64,000 nucleotides of DNA from Candidatus Aminicenantota bacterium (lineage in GTDB: Bacteria > Acidobacteriota > Aminicenantia > Aminicenantales > Aminicenantaceae). The position numbers and the translations under genes were made by a program. The stretch lies in the NCBI GenBank assembly GCA_014727835.1, contig WJMT01000046.1:1-64000 (forward strand), read 5' to 3'. The stretch's first letter is position 1. Every line of letters begins with the position of its first letter. A model generated the notes under the pieces. It was not told the origin of the DNA. It made no database searches and saw only the letters and a program-made list of their open reading frames with translations. Shown in pieces: positions 1 through 9,903 of this stretch.

Positions 1-3000
1 CTGTATGCAGTGACCAGGCGCTGTTTACCCTTGTTTTGAACCTCACACCCGCCTTTTCCCTCATTAGACCAGGATTCAGGCATGATGAGAGGTTTCAACT
101 GGTAAAAATTGGTGTTTAAAGGCCGGGAGTATTTTTCATCCTTAAAACTGCACTGCAGTCCGGCATTCACATCTCCGATCCACAAAGAATCCTGATTTTT
201 TTTGGGATCCCATTTCCATTGAAAGGAATCCGGGCAAAGTCCTCCTTTTTGTCCCATGCCCATCATGTATTTGGCCATGTCTTTGTTCAAAGGAACCTCC
301 AGACGGATATCATTCAATTTGGTTTCCTTTTGAGCAGTGATTCCCACTTCATACCCCACAAATCCGTCAAATTCCATTTTCGCTTTCAAATCGATCGTTA
401 CAGGCCCGGATTGAGCAGAGGACACCCATTCCACAATCCCCTTTTCCTGATCGGTTATTCTGGTTTTCACTTTTTTCCATTCAAGCGGCTGCTTCTGGAT
501 GTCTTCAATGACAAGTCTGATGGGAGATGACAACATTTCGTTGAACAGGTCCTCCTGAATGTACGTCATTTCCGGAGCAAAATAGCTCTTGATGCTTTCA
601 GGAAAACCTTTTTTATCTAGAGTCACACTTCTTCCCAGACAGGTGATGGTGGAATCCTTGATCTGAACAGGCAGATAAGGAGACACAATTCCGCTGTCCA
701 GAGCAATGGTTGAGTTCAGCCATCTCAGACGGGAATGTCTCCATGGTTCATGGTCTCCGGAATCTTCAATCATCTGGTCTCTGACCTTGATCTCCAAACC
801 CACAGGAGTGCTCTGAGCTCCTGTTGGTGAAACCTTCACTTCACCTCTGTACCATCCCGGCTCTGCTTTCTCAGGGACCTGAAATCCGCACCAGAGAGTC
901 TGAATCTCTCCTTTTTTTACAGAGACCACTTTATCAAAGAAATCTCCCCTCCAATTGATCCCCTCGGTATGAAATGAAGTGAATTCAGAAGCAGGTATGA
1001 CAGTCTGTCCGTCCTCATGTTTCAAATCCTCAAACACAATATCCACATCTTTGATGCTCTTTTGGCTGGCGAAAAGTCCCAGCTGAAACGAAAAATATTC
1101 ACCTCTGGAAGCGCTGGCTTGAAATTCCTCCTGAGGGCCTCTTTGAATCCACCTGTACGGAAGGTGTTTTTTCATCCTGATGGGAAATTTCCTGGATTCT
1201 GGAAACACCAGATAGAGTGAATCCGGATGGTCATCAATGATTTGGGAGACCTCATTGTTTGTGGCGATCACTTCCATAGGAAAAAAACTGTTGAACTCAT
1301 TGATGGACTGGAACTCCAGCACCTCTGCTTGAGGAAGATTCAGGCGTGACAAATCAGCTCTGTTCAAATCATGGCGTTTGACCCACTCCGGAGAAGCAGT
1401 GCGTTCTGGCTTTGGATAGATGACCGTGGGGTAATTGCTCCGTCCTTTCATGTGATTGACCAGATAATAGATATCATAAAGCCCAGGACCTGATTCAGGC
1501 TGGAACACCAGTTCTCCGTATTCCCGGTTGATCTCCCCCCGAAACACATTCCTCACCCTTTTGCCAAAGTCCCTGTGTATGATTATGACCTCTTTTTTTT
1601 GAGGATTTTCATCGCGCCTTCTCCATGGGATACGGATAAACACCGCATCTGCCTCGTCCCTGACCTCACATACAGCCCGGTGATTTCCGTATTGTTTTCG
1701 ATCCCAGTCTCCGGTGCTGAAGGGAATCTCATCTTCAGATTCCTCTGGGGCTTCCTCCATATCCCCTGCTGCTTTTGGCTCCGGTTTTCTCCCCAGTTTT
1801 TCATAACATTCAGCCAACAGCTCATTCTGTCTGGAATAATCCGGATCATAGGGTTTTCCTGTACCCAGATGTTCGGGATACTGTTTGGACTTTTGAAGGT
1901 GCGGGATGGCCTTCTCATAATTCCCCTGTTCCATGTAGTCCAGAGCGATTTGGATATGGCACTCCACAAACAATCCATGCACGCCAGTGGCTCCCTCATA
2001 CGGCAGGGCTGTGGTGCGGTCCAAAATCTCAGCAGCCTGATGAAACTGATCCTTATTCATCAGAGCTTTCACAGTTTCCATCCGGACAGGCACCCTGTCC
2101 GGAAATCGATCCAAAGCTCTTTTTGCGGCATCCAATGCTTTGTCCGGTCTGTTGTTTTCATTATAAAACTGAACCAATCTGTAATGGCTTCTCCAGGAAT
2201 CAGGGCCCACCCTTACTGCTTTTTCATAGTCCTTTTGGGCGGCATCAAGGTCTTTGTCTTTGATAAGATTGCCTCTGACAAAATAAAACGGCGCAAAATC
2301 AGGATCTCCGCAGTCTTGAAGCAGTGCCCGGCTCTCATCTGTCCTTGCTTTGGACCAAAAAATAAGGCTCAAATAATATTTGGCTTTCCAGTCATCAGGC
2401 CTTTGTGAACAAGCCCACTCAAAGACTGGAATGCTCTCCTCCCGAAACGGAAACACCAGGTAAGGAGACAAAGAAAATGCCTTATCCAGAAAGCCCCGGC
2501 TCTTTTCAGGATCTTTATCTTTCAGCACATAGGCCAGCCAAAAGCAGGAGGTGGGATAATCAGAGATCATATCAAAGAGACTCACAGCTTCTTCATTAAG
2601 TCCGATTTGAAGATAAAACAGAGCCAGTTCCAGAATGGTCTCTTCTCTGTACTCACATTTGAGCAGAGACTGAAAATCCCGGAGATTTTTATTGGTTTGA
2701 TTTAAAAGATAAATCTCATACCGGCCAAAGTGACTCAAGGGATCGATTTTCAATATCCGGGAGATGGTGTTTCTGGCGTTTTTAGTCTGTCCCAGCATCC
2801 GAAAACCTGCGCTCATTACTTGAAGCGCGTTCAAATTAGAGCTGTTGTGGTCCACAGATTTTTGAGCGTAATCCAGGGCTCTTTCATACCTTTTTTCTGC
2901 CAGGCAGATCTCTGCTAACTTGCAGAACGCCGCAGACCTGAATTTCAAAGACCTGGAAGCCCAGCTCAATGCTTCTTTGGCATCCAGAAAGCAGCCACAT

Positions 3001-4625
3001 CTTTGGTTGATGATTCCGTAAACAAAGTTGGCTTCCGGGTCATACATCACATTTTTCAATGCTTTTTCCACATAGAACAGAGCCTTTTTGTATTGCCCTC
3101 TTCTTAGAAAGAGCTCTGCAGTTCGTGTCAAAGCCCGGGTGTGAAGGGATTCCCTCTCCAGGACTTCCAGATAGGTCTCAAGGGCTGCAACATAATTCCT
3201 TCTTTTATTGAACTGTTCTGCTTTGAGAAACAGACTTTCTGTGGTCTTTTCCTCATAGGAATGGAAATCAAGAGGTTTATTCAGATCATTAGCTTCAGGG
3301 TCACTGTGATAGAAAAGATCTTCACCTATTTTGATTCGAATATCCTTTGATTTCTCCAGTCCCTGAATCTGCCGCCTTAAAATTTGAGTGGGTTCGAGTT
3401 CCAGATGTTCCCTGAAGACTTCTTTGCCTCCCTTTATGACCATCAGGTCATGGTCTATGGGTTTTATGGGATAAAAGGCAATGTCCAATCCCAGGTCACT
3501 CCAGTTCACATTCAAAGCCCCTATAGATGAAGCATCATCCATGGGCCCTATTTGCTGATACGGAAACCAGACCTCCTTCCACTTGTCAGATTGATAAGGA
3601 GAGAAAAATCCATGGTCATTCTGATTGAGAAACCTTCCGGCCTGAGGCTCGCTGTACTGTCCGTCTTCATCAGTTAACAGGTCTTCCCAGATCATTCCCT
3701 GGCGGGATAACGCCCAGATCCATATTTTATGACCAGGCATATCCTCATACAGAGCCCAGTGGCCGAATCCAAAATCATCCTCATGCCAGTACCCTCCAAA
3801 ATGCTCTTCATATTCGCCCACTGTGAAATAGCTCTTGGACCCTCCAAAATCATTGTTTTTATACCATGACAGGTCACGTCCATTGCGGTTTATGGGCCAG
3901 GGCTTTAAAGGGACTGCATAATTATGGGCGATGTGAGCACTGCCCGGAAAGGTGTACTGCAGGTCATCGCTGACCCTGACCGCGGCATTGGACCAGGCAT
4001 AATAGGACTGATTCAAGGAAGACGGATTGTACCAGAAGGAGCTGGTCTCAAAATAAGCGCCTTGGGGCGGGACACGGATATCCACTCTCCAAAACGTTCG
4101 GGAAGGCAGGTCCATGGTGCCGACAATACAGCTCACGCTTCCATCCGGATTTTTCTTTTTCACATAATTCACCGGATGAGCTCCGGATGGAGTGTGTCCC
4201 ACAATTCCAAAATTAAACTCAATGCCCCCGGATGTCCAGGGACCTCTCAGCGCGATTTCTCTGAATTTGAGGACATGGTTCTTGTAAATGAATTCCAGCC
4301 CGGTCTGTTTATCCACAGCTCCCCAGACCTTGCCACCCACCTCGGGAAGCACATCCACACTGATATATGGATTTTCCAGATTGACTACTGTCCATTTTTT
4401 ATCCTCTGGCTCAATGCTGAATTCATCAAAAAAAGAATAGGGATACAGCCGGGCTCCCCTGCCCCATAAGCTGGAGCGGATGAGGATGGGGACCGGGTCC
4501 GGTCCTGAAAAAGGATAGGTCTTGATCACCTCTTCAGATTCTTGGATGGTCGCTTTCTGATTAACCCCACACCCCGCCGCCAAAACCAGAACCACAAACA
4601 AAACAAAACAATGTCTTAGCTGCAT
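1..4625 (-). CDS. Giant lipoprotein: DUF5107 + TPR + GH123-like domains (3' end outside window)
   Basis: One uninterrupted minus-strand frame runs from an ATG at 4623-4625 off the left edge, giving 1541 codons here without a stop. AGGAGG lies 7 nt before the ATG. The N-terminus is a type II signal with lipobox LAAGC (Cys near residue 19), so a lipid-anchored envelope protein is expected. Residues ~80-370 match DUF5107 (PEVGGKVW, GGIEFNFGIVGH). Residues ~460-960 are TPR-like helical repeats, followed by an acidic linker. From ~1100 on the sequence resembles the beta-sandwich N-terminal part of GH123/DUF6067 proteins, judged from memory. A role in glycan processing is inferred; no catalytic residues can be named because the C-terminus is missing. 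Confidence 0.85.
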   Translation of the reverse strand, partial: MQLRHCFVLFVVLVLAAGCGVNQKATIQESEEVIKTYPFSGPDPVPILIRSSLWGRGARLYPYSFFDEFSIEPEDKKWTVVNLENPYISVDVLPEVGGKVWGAVDKQTGLEFIYKNHVLKFREIALRGPWTSGGIEFNFGIVGHTPSGAHPVNYVKKKNPDGSVSCIVGTMDLPSRTFWRVDIRVPPQGAYFETSSFWYNPSSLNQSYYAWSNAAVRVSDDLQYTFPGSAHIAHNYAVPLKPWPINRNGRDLSWYKNNDFGGSKSYFTVGEYEEHFGGYWHEDDFGFGHWALYEDMPGHKIWIWALSRQGMIWEDLLTDEDGQYSEPQAGRFLNQNDHGFFSPYQSDKWKEVWFPYQQIGPMDDASSIGALNVNWSDLGLDIAFYPIKPIDHDLMVIKGGKEVFREHLELEPTQILRRQIQGLEKSKDIRIKIGEDLFYHSDPEANDLNKPLDFHSYEEKTTESLFLKAEQFNKRRNYVAALETYLEVLERESLHTRALTRTAELFLRRGQYKKALFYVEKALKNVMYDPEANFVYGIINQRCGCFLDAKEALSWASRSLKFRSAAFCKLAEICLAEKRYERALDYAQKSVDHNSSNLNALQVMSAGFRMLGQTKNARNTISRILKIDPLSHFGRYEIYLLNQTNKNLRDFQSLLKCEYREETILELALFYLQIGLNEEAVSLFDMISDYPTSCFWLAYVLKDKDPEKSRGFLDKAFSLSPYLVFPFREESIPVFEWACSQRPDDWKAKYYLSLIFWSKARTDESRALLQDCGDPDFAPFYFVRGNLIKDKDLDAAQKDYEKAVRVGPDSWRSHYRLVQFYNENNRPDKALDAAKRALDRFPDRVPVRMETVKALMNKDQFHQAAEILDRTTALPYEGATGVHGLFVECHIQIALDYMEQGNYEKAIPHLQKSKQYPEHLGTGKPYDPDYSRQNELLAECYEKLGRKPEPKAAGDMEEAPEESEDEIPFSTGDWDRKQYGNHRAVCEVRDEADAVFIRIPWRRRDENPQKKEVIIIHRDFGKRVRNVFRGEINREYGELVFQPESGPGLYDIYYLVNHMKGRSNYPTVIYPKPERTASPEWVKRHDLNRADLSRLNLPQAEVLEFQSINEFNSFFPMEVIATNNEVSQIIDDHPDSLYLVFPESRKFPIRMKKHLPYRWIQRGPQEEFQASASRGEYFSFQLGLFASQKSIKDVDIVFEDLKHEDGQTVIPASEFTSFHTEGINWRGDFFDKVVSVKKGEIQTLWCGFQVPEKAEPGWYRGEVKVSPTGAQSTPVGLEIKVRDQMIEDSGDHEPWRHSRLRWLNSTIALDSGIVSPYLPVQIKDSTITCLGRSVTLDKKGFPESIKSYFAPEMTYIQEDLFNEMLSSPIRLVIEDIQKQPLEWKKVKTRITDQEKGIVEWVSSAQSGPVTIDLKAKMEFDGFVGYEVGITAQKETKLNDIRLEVPLNKDMAKYMMGMGQKGGLCPDSFQWKWDPKKNQDSLWIGDVNAGLQCSFKDEKYSRPLNTNFYQLKPLIMPESWSNEGKGGCEVQNKGKQRLVTAY

Positions 4626-5050
4626 ACCCTAACCTCCTGTCATCTAATTATTTTCGCTCAGCTTCCCTCATCTTCTAGGCCGTTCAGGTAAGCTGGCTCA
4701 GAAGTCATCCGGAGGCGAGCAGGCACGGTTCCTCTTTAGAGGAGAGCTAAGCTCGAATGGGAGTGAGATTTTTCGCTGGGGAATCGAACGGGTGACGAAT
4801 TCCTTGCCCTTTTCCTCCTAATAACGTTAGGGAGCCCAAACCAACCTCTCAAGCTTTATGAAATTCAGGTGCGGCTGAAGCGACTTTGAAGATTTAGCCT
4901 TCCGATGAGTTTTTTCGAAGGTATCCAGCGGAGCTGGACGGTGAGCATGTTTGACCCACGGACGGGGGGAGTTGCGCAAGCGCTGAGAAAAACAAAGAGG
5001 AATGGCGTTAAAAATCTGAAGGGAGCCCAAGCCACATCTGAATCTCATCG
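4626..5050. other. Non-coding gap of 425 bp, element-like
   Basis: No credible gene is present. Short frames here have no ribosome site and no recognisable domain. A 15-bp direct repeat with one mismatch (AGGGAGCCCAARCCA) occurs at 4829-4843 and 5020-5034. The stretch between holds GC-rich palindromic sequence such as TTGCGCAAGCGC near 4973. This could be the footprint of a dispersed intergenic or mobile element; no transposase is visible. Confidence 0.4.
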
Positions 5051-6385
5051 TCATTCTCCTCCGATCTGCATGTTTTTGATCCGAAAAGTCGGGGCAGTGA
5101 ACGAGCGGTTCAGGTCCAAATCATTTCCCAGAACATCAATGCTGCTCAGCATAGCAAAAGCCGCTCCGGCAATGGTGAGTCCTTTGACCGGAAAAGCCAC
5201 CCGGCCGTTTTCAATCCAGAAACCAGAAGCTCCTCCGCTGAAATGTCCGTTCACCGGGTTAATCCCATATCCGGTCACACCCTTAAGCCAGAGTCCTTTT
5301 CGGGTCGACTGGATGATTTCCTCAGGAGGCGTTTCTCCGTTTGCCACAAAGAAGTTGTGGGGGCCTATTCCTGGAATGGACCGATATCCTCCCCGGCTGG
5401 CATTCCCAGTGCTTTTTTTGCCGGCTCTCTTCGCCACAATGGTGTTGTACATAAATCCCTTGAGAACTCCGCTCTGGACAATTGTTCTTTTTTGAGTGGG
5501 GACTCCTTCTCCGTCAAAAGGCTGACTTCCCAATCCTTTAGGCCGGGTTCCGTCATCAATGATGGTGATCAGGTCTGAGCTGATCTTTTGTCCCATCTTA
5601 TCTCTGAGAAAACTGGCGCCCTGAAGCACCCGCTCCCCATTGACGGCAGCCAAAATGCCCCCCAAAACAGCTCTGGAGACATCTGAATCAAAGATCACAT
5701 CTGCTTTCTGTGTTTTGACCATTTTCGGATCCAGCATCTCATAGGCATCTTTGGCTGCTTTGTCTGCCACTTCACGGGCTGGTTTGAGATCTTTGAAAAA
5801 TCTTCGATTACAGTATTCTCCCCCGGATGATTTTTGGTCTCCCTTTTCTGCCACCACATACACACCGAATCCACACACAGAGGTCCGACAGGTCTTGGAC
5901 AGCCCGTTGGAGTTAGATAGAAAAATCTCGCTTTCCGACTCTGAAAAACCGGAACCTCCGCTTTTGGTGATTCGTTCATCTTTCATGGCCAGTTCTTCTA
6001 CCTGTTTGGCTATTTTAATCTTTTCATCCATGGAAACTTTGCTGATCCCGGGGTCATAAAGATCCTTGATGGGGGTTTCCCCTTTTTCTGAAGGAAGCAC
6101 ATTGTTTTCATCCGGAGTGGTGGATTCAGCAAAATTGACGGCTCTGGATAAGGTGTCCTCCAGAGCTCTCTCTGACATGTCATTGCTGTAGGAAAAGGCC
6201 ATAGCCTTGTTTTTCAATACCCGGAAGCCCACTCCGTTTGAAGAGGCTTGCTGAACGGTCTCAATGTTTCCGTTTCTCACTTCCACACTCAAATTTCGGG
6301 AAGACTGTATGAACACTTCAGAAGCATCCGCTCCTTTTTCCAAACATTTTTTAACTAAGCTTTCAGCTAATTCTTTGTTTTCCAT
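5051..6385 (-). CDS. pmbA: PmbA/TldE family metalloprotease subunit
   Basis: This 444-residue protein matches the PmbA/TldE family. In E. coli TldD/TldE form a heterodimer that degrades unstructured peptides and matures microcins; TldE is the partner lacking the zinc site. Conserved stretches include GFRVLKNKAMAFSYSND near residues 52-68, FDGEGVPTQKRTIV in the middle, and GGGASGFWIENG-like sequence toward the end. It lacks the HExxxH site, as expected. It lies 2 nt downstream of tldD and is clearly cotranscribed. No signal peptide is seen, in contrast to its partner. The start has AAGGAG upstream. Confidence 0.93.
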   Translation of the reverse strand: MENKELAESLVKKCLEKGADASEVFIQSSRNLSVEVRNGNIETVQQASSNGVGFRVLKNKAMAFSYSNDMSERALEDTLSRAVNFAESTTPDENNVLPSEKGETPIKDLYDPGISKVSMDEKIKIAKQVEELAMKDERITKSGGSGFSESESEIFLSNSNGLSKTCRTSVCGFGVYVVAEKGDQKSSGGEYCNRRFFKDLKPAREVADKAAKDAYEMLDPKMVKTQKADVIFDSDVSRAVLGGILAAVNGERVLQGASFLRDKMGQKISSDLITIIDDGTRPKGLGSQPFDGEGVPTQKRTIVQSGVLKGFMYNTIVAKRAGKKSTGNASRGGYRSIPGIGPHNFFVANGETPPEEIIQSTRKGLWLKGVTGYGINPVNGHFSGGASGFWIENGRVAFPVKGLTIAGAAFAMLSSIDVLGNDLDLNRSFTAPTFRIKNMQIGGE

Positions 6386-6387
6386 TG

Positions 6388-7926
6388 TTAACTCCTTGAA
6401 CGGCTTCCGCCAACATTGATGCTCCGGATCCGGACAGTGGGCTGACCAGCTGAGACCTCACATGTCTGTCCGCCCTTACCGCATATTCCAGGTCCGAATC
6501 CCAGGTCATTTCCCACGGCATCTACATTTGATATGATGTCTATACAATTGCCGATGAGAGTGGCCCCTTTCACAGGAACTGTTTTCTTTCCATTCTCGAT
6601 CAGATAAGCTTCCCGGCAGGTGAAATTGAACACCCCGGTAGTGGGATTCACACTCCCCCCGCTCAGACTCTGCACATAAAGGCCCTGTTTAGTGGAGCTC
6701 AGGATATCTTCCGGCTTATCACTGCCGTTTTCAATAAAGGTGTTGGTCATTCTGGGGATGGGAATATGCCGGAAAGTCTGTCTTCGCCCGTTACCGGTCC
6801 GTTCCATCTGGATCTGCTTGGAAGAAAGAATATCTGTCATGTATTTTTCCAGCACTCCCTCTTTGATCAGAACATTCCGCTTCATCTGGGTTCCTTCGTC
6901 ATCAAAATCAGTGGTCCCTCTCATATTGGGAAGGCTTCCGTCATCCACCATGGTGAACACATCACTGGCCACTTTCTGACCCAGCTTTCCGGTAAAAGCA
7001 CCGATCTCCTTGGCAATGTTATCTGCCTCCAGAGGGTGTCCCACTGCTTCATGGACCAAAACTCCCCCCCAGCCGTTCTGCATCACCACATCCATCATCC
7101 CGGCCGGACAGTCTTCAGATTCCAGCATAGCCACGGATTCCCGGGCTGCAGTCCGGGCCACATCTTCTGGCGGGTATTGATCAAACATCTCAAAACCCAT
7201 ATGCTTGCTGAGCCGTTCTCTTCCCATATGTCTGGTGTTGTTGCCCACTCCCAAAGTCTGGACAATGAAAAACATAAGAGGAAGTTCATCACTCAAATAA
7301 AGGCCTTCACTGTTGGCAAGGGTCCTGCCTCTGACTTCATCATAATAGCTGACACTGACCATTTTGATTTTTTCATCATAATCCAGGGCAGCTTGATTGG
7401 CCCGGTTCATGACATCCAGTCTTTTCTGATCAGCCACTTGCTCCAGAGGGATTTGGATAGTGATATAGGACGGTCTGTCTTCTGACTCCACATTGACAGG
7501 TGGGATTGTTTTGGAACCAGCTGCCACATAGGAAGCGACCTGAGCTGCGCTCAATAATTTATCTTCTGTGACTTCGTCTGTGTAGGCAAAACCGGTTTTG
7601 TCTCCTGATAAGACTCTGACTCCTGCTCCCTGACTGATTCCAAACACACCGCTTTTGAATTTGTTTTCCTCAAGTAAGATCTCTCGTGAAATTCGGTGTT
7701 CAAGATACACATCGGCAAACTCTCCCCCGTTCTCAAGCGCTTTCTGAATGGTCTTGTCCAAAAGGTCTTTTTCAATGTGGACGACAGATTCAGCTGGAGG
7801 TGTTCCCTTACATGACATAAGACTCATCAGTGAAGGAACAGCTACCAGAGCCGCTCCTCCTTTGAGGCTGAGTTCGAGAAACTTTCTTCTGGGGATATTT
7901 CCTGTTAAATAATCTTTGGTGCTCAT
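6388..7926 (-). CDS. tldD: TldD family zinc metalloprotease with Tat/lipoprotein signal
   Basis: This 512-residue TldD-type protease has the zinc motif HEAVGH at residues 292-297 and the typical Gly-rich downstream blocks. TldD pairs with PmbA, the next gene, to hydrolyse peptides in a protected cavity. The N-terminus is unusual: IPRRKFLELS (RR at 13-14) followed by a hydrophobic stretch and SLMSC at 35-39, which reads as a twin-arginine signal with a lipobox. An exported form is therefore predicted, whereas E. coli TldD is cytosolic. AGAGG precedes the ATG. Confidence 0.93.
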   Translation of the reverse strand: MSTKDYLTGNIPRRKFLELSLKGGAALVAVPSLMSLMSCKGTPPAESVVHIEKDLLDKTIQKALENGGEFADVYLEHRISREILLEENKFKSGVFGISQGAGVRVLSGDKTGFAYTDEVTEDKLLSAAQVASYVAAGSKTIPPVNVESEDRPSYITIQIPLEQVADQKRLDVMNRANQAALDYDEKIKMVSVSYYDEVRGRTLANSEGLYLSDELPLMFFIVQTLGVGNNTRHMGRERLSKHMGFEMFDQYPPEDVARTAARESVAMLESEDCPAGMMDVVMQNGWGGVLVHEAVGHPLEADNIAKEIGAFTGKLGQKVASDVFTMVDDGSLPNMRGTTDFDDEGTQMKRNVLIKEGVLEKYMTDILSSKQIQMERTGNGRRQTFRHIPIPRMTNTFIENGSDKPEDILSSTKQGLYVQSLSGGSVNPTTGVFNFTCREAYLIENGKKTVPVKGATLIGNCIDIISNVDAVGNDLGFGPGICGKGGQTCEVSAGQPTVRIRSINVGGSRSRS

Positions 7927-8027
7927 TGGTTACCTCTTCTCAATGTATTTTTTTTTATTCTATTACCGTGTGTCCCAAATATCAAATATAAAATTCATTG
8001 GTGACTGAAGCAAAGAGTTATCCTTTT

Positions 8028-9431
8028 CTACGAGTTGTCCAGGAGGAATTCTTGTTTGTATTTGGGGACAACTACAGGCCATCCTTTTTTCTCTATTTCC
8101 TTTTGCAGACTCAGTGCCGCCTTCTCTTCTCCGTGGGTTAAGAAGATGTTTTTGGGCGGGGAATCCAATTCTCCGATCCATCTCACAAGATCATTGGAGT
8201 CTGCATGAGCAGACAAACTATCCATATACACAATATTCGCTCTCACATCCCAATATCGTCCATGGATGCGGACCTGTTTTTCTCCGTTGACAATGTGTCT
8301 TCCCAGCGTTCCCTGGGCTTGATATCCCACAAAAAGCACGGTGTTCTCTGGTTTTGAAATATTGTGGACCAGATGATGCTTGATCCTCCCTCCTGTACAC
8401 ATCCCTGAACCAGCCATGATAATGCAGGGCCCTTGGATCTCATTGATAGCTTTGGACTGTTCCCGGGTCCTCACCAATTTGAGACCAGGAAACTGAAAAG
8501 GAGACTCATTTTTTTCAATCAATTTTAAGGTCTGCTGATCAAAACATTCGGTGTGTTTTTGAAACACATCCGTCACTCTGACCGCCATAGGGCTGTCTAA
8601 AAAGATCTTTAAAAAGGGAATCTCATTTGTTCTCACCAGTTTTGATAAATAAAACAGCAGATCCTGGGCTCTTTCCACAGCAAAGGTAGGGATGATCACC
8701 TTTCCCCCTGCAGAATAGGTCTTGTTGATGATCTCTGATATCTGAACCTCAGGGTGCTCTGATTCGTGATGCTGCCGGTCTCCGTATGTAGATTCCATCA
8801 CCACATAATCAGCCTGTTGGAAAACAGAGGGGTCCTTGACAATGGGTTTGTTCCAATTCCCGATATCCCCTGAAAATATGACTTTATGGGTTTTTCCGTT
8901 TTCTTTGACCTTCACTTCCGCCATGGCTGAACCTACAATGTGTCCGGCATCATGAAAAACGACTGAGACCTGGTCATTGAGAGAGAGAGCAGTCTGGTAA
9001 GCGACACTGGATAAAGACCGGAATGAATTCCTGGCATCCCGGACTCTGTACAGAGGAATTTCAGGATGGGGACCTTTTCTCCCCTCTTTTTGATGCCGTT
9101 TTTTCTTATACTCGGCATCTTCCTGCTGGATCTTCGCTGAATCCAGAAGCATGATTTCCAAAAGGTCCCTGGAAGCGGACGTCATGAATATGTTCCCCTC
9201 AAAACCTTCTTTCACCAATTTGGGAATGAGCCCGGAATGATCCAGATGACAGTGGGTCAAAAGCGCATGATCCACTAGACCGGGATACACAGCAAAGGGA
9301 TTCCAGTTTCGACTCAAATACTTTCTCTCCTGAAACATCCCGCATTCCACCAGAATCTTAAGTCCCCCGGCTTCTAAAAGATAGCATGATCCGGTTACCT
9401 GGCGGGTGGCACCTAAAAATTTAATCTTCAA
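8028..9431 (-). CDS. MBL-fold beta-CASP RNA-processing exonuclease
   Basis: This is a metallo-beta-lactamase/beta-CASP protein of about 467 residues, the family of CPSF73/YsgD-like RNA nucleases. It has HCHLDHSG for metal binding, GSGMCTGGRI, YQAQGTLGR and the C-terminal SAHAD motif. The frame stays open upstream into the next gene, but homology begins at KIKFLGATRQVTGS. I therefore place the start at TTG 9429-9431, just behind a purine-rich GAGAGAATAGAG, overlapping the preceding stop by 11 nt. Such overlap suggests translational coupling. RNA or DNA as the true substrate cannot be told from sequence. Confidence 0.88.
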   Translation of the reverse strand: MKIKFLGATRQVTGSCYLLEAGGLKILVECGMFQERKYLSRNWNPFAVYPGLVDHALLTHCHLDHSGLIPKLVKEGFEGNIFMTSASRDLLEIMLLDSAKIQQEDAEYKKKRHQKEGRKGPHPEIPLYRVRDARNSFRSLSSVAYQTALSLNDQVSVVFHDAGHIVGSAMAEVKVKENGKTHKVIFSGDIGNWNKPIVKDPSVFQQADYVVMESTYGDRQHHESEHPEVQISEIINKTYSAGGKVIIPTFAVERAQDLLFYLSKLVRTNEIPFLKIFLDSPMAVRVTDVFQKHTECFDQQTLKLIEKNESPFQFPGLKLVRTREQSKAINEIQGPCIIMAGSGMCTGGRIKHHLVHNISKPENTVLFVGYQAQGTLGRHIVNGEKQVRIHGRYWDVRANIVYMDSLSAHADSNDLVRWIGELDSPPKNIFLTHGEEKAALSLQKEIEKKGWPVVVPKYKQEFLLDNS

Positions 9432-9888
9432 CTCTATTCTCTCTTTCTGCAAAAGGCTGCCATTTGGCATACTTGGGAAAATACAACAGCAAAAGCACCG
9501 CTGAGAGAATGATGAGATAGTAAAAATCTCTTTTGACCCCTTTGAGAAAAAAATACACCAGCCCCAAGACTGCCGGAATCTCGCAGAGAATAGAGGTGAT
9601 GACACTCACTTTCAGCATTCTGTTTAGGCTTCTCTCCATTCTCCCAATTCTGGGTTTGAGCTTGAAAGCACTCTGAAGCCTGCGGATAATGAAAATAACC
9701 ACTATGGTGATCCCATAAAAAATATACCGGAGCGATGACAGGTAACTTGCGCGGATGGCATATGCGCTGAACCGGGTTCCGATGAGTTCCACCACGGCAA
9801 TGTAGACCAAAAGAGTCCCCATCACAGCCAGGTGGATGTACATGGAGCTCCGGTAAGCATTTTTGATTTTATCTGCAGTGTTTTGCAT
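9421..9888 (-). CDS. Small membrane protein, four predicted helices
   Basis: This 155-residue protein is not a family I recognise. Hydrophobic segments lie near residues 17-37, 52-67, 93-113 and 121-137, consistent with four membrane helices and a charged cytosolic loop (KLKPRIGRMERSLNRM). It sits between the AlkD-like gene and the beta-CASP gene in the same orientation, and its stop overlaps the latter's start. The coding call rests on the consistent membrane topology and the tight spacing. Confidence 0.7.
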   Translation of the reverse strand: MQNTADKIKNAYRSSMYIHLAVMGTLLVYIAVVELIGTRFSAYAIRASYLSSLRYIFYGITIVVIFIIRRLQSAFKLKPRIGRMERSLNRMLKVSVITSILCEIPAVLGLVYFFLKGVKRDFYYLIILSAVLLLLYFPKYAKWQPFAERENRVED

Positions 9889-9903
9889 TTATTCAATCCT
9901 TTC

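Noticed and set aside
1575..2408. Long plus-strand open frame of 277 codons
   Set aside because: It lies antisense to the giant lipoprotein gene, has no ribosome site and no protein family features.
4765..4800. T-loop-like TTCGATTCCCC on the minus strand, suggesting a tRNA
   Set aside because: The flanking bases do not form a T-stem and no anticodon or acceptor arm can be found nearby.
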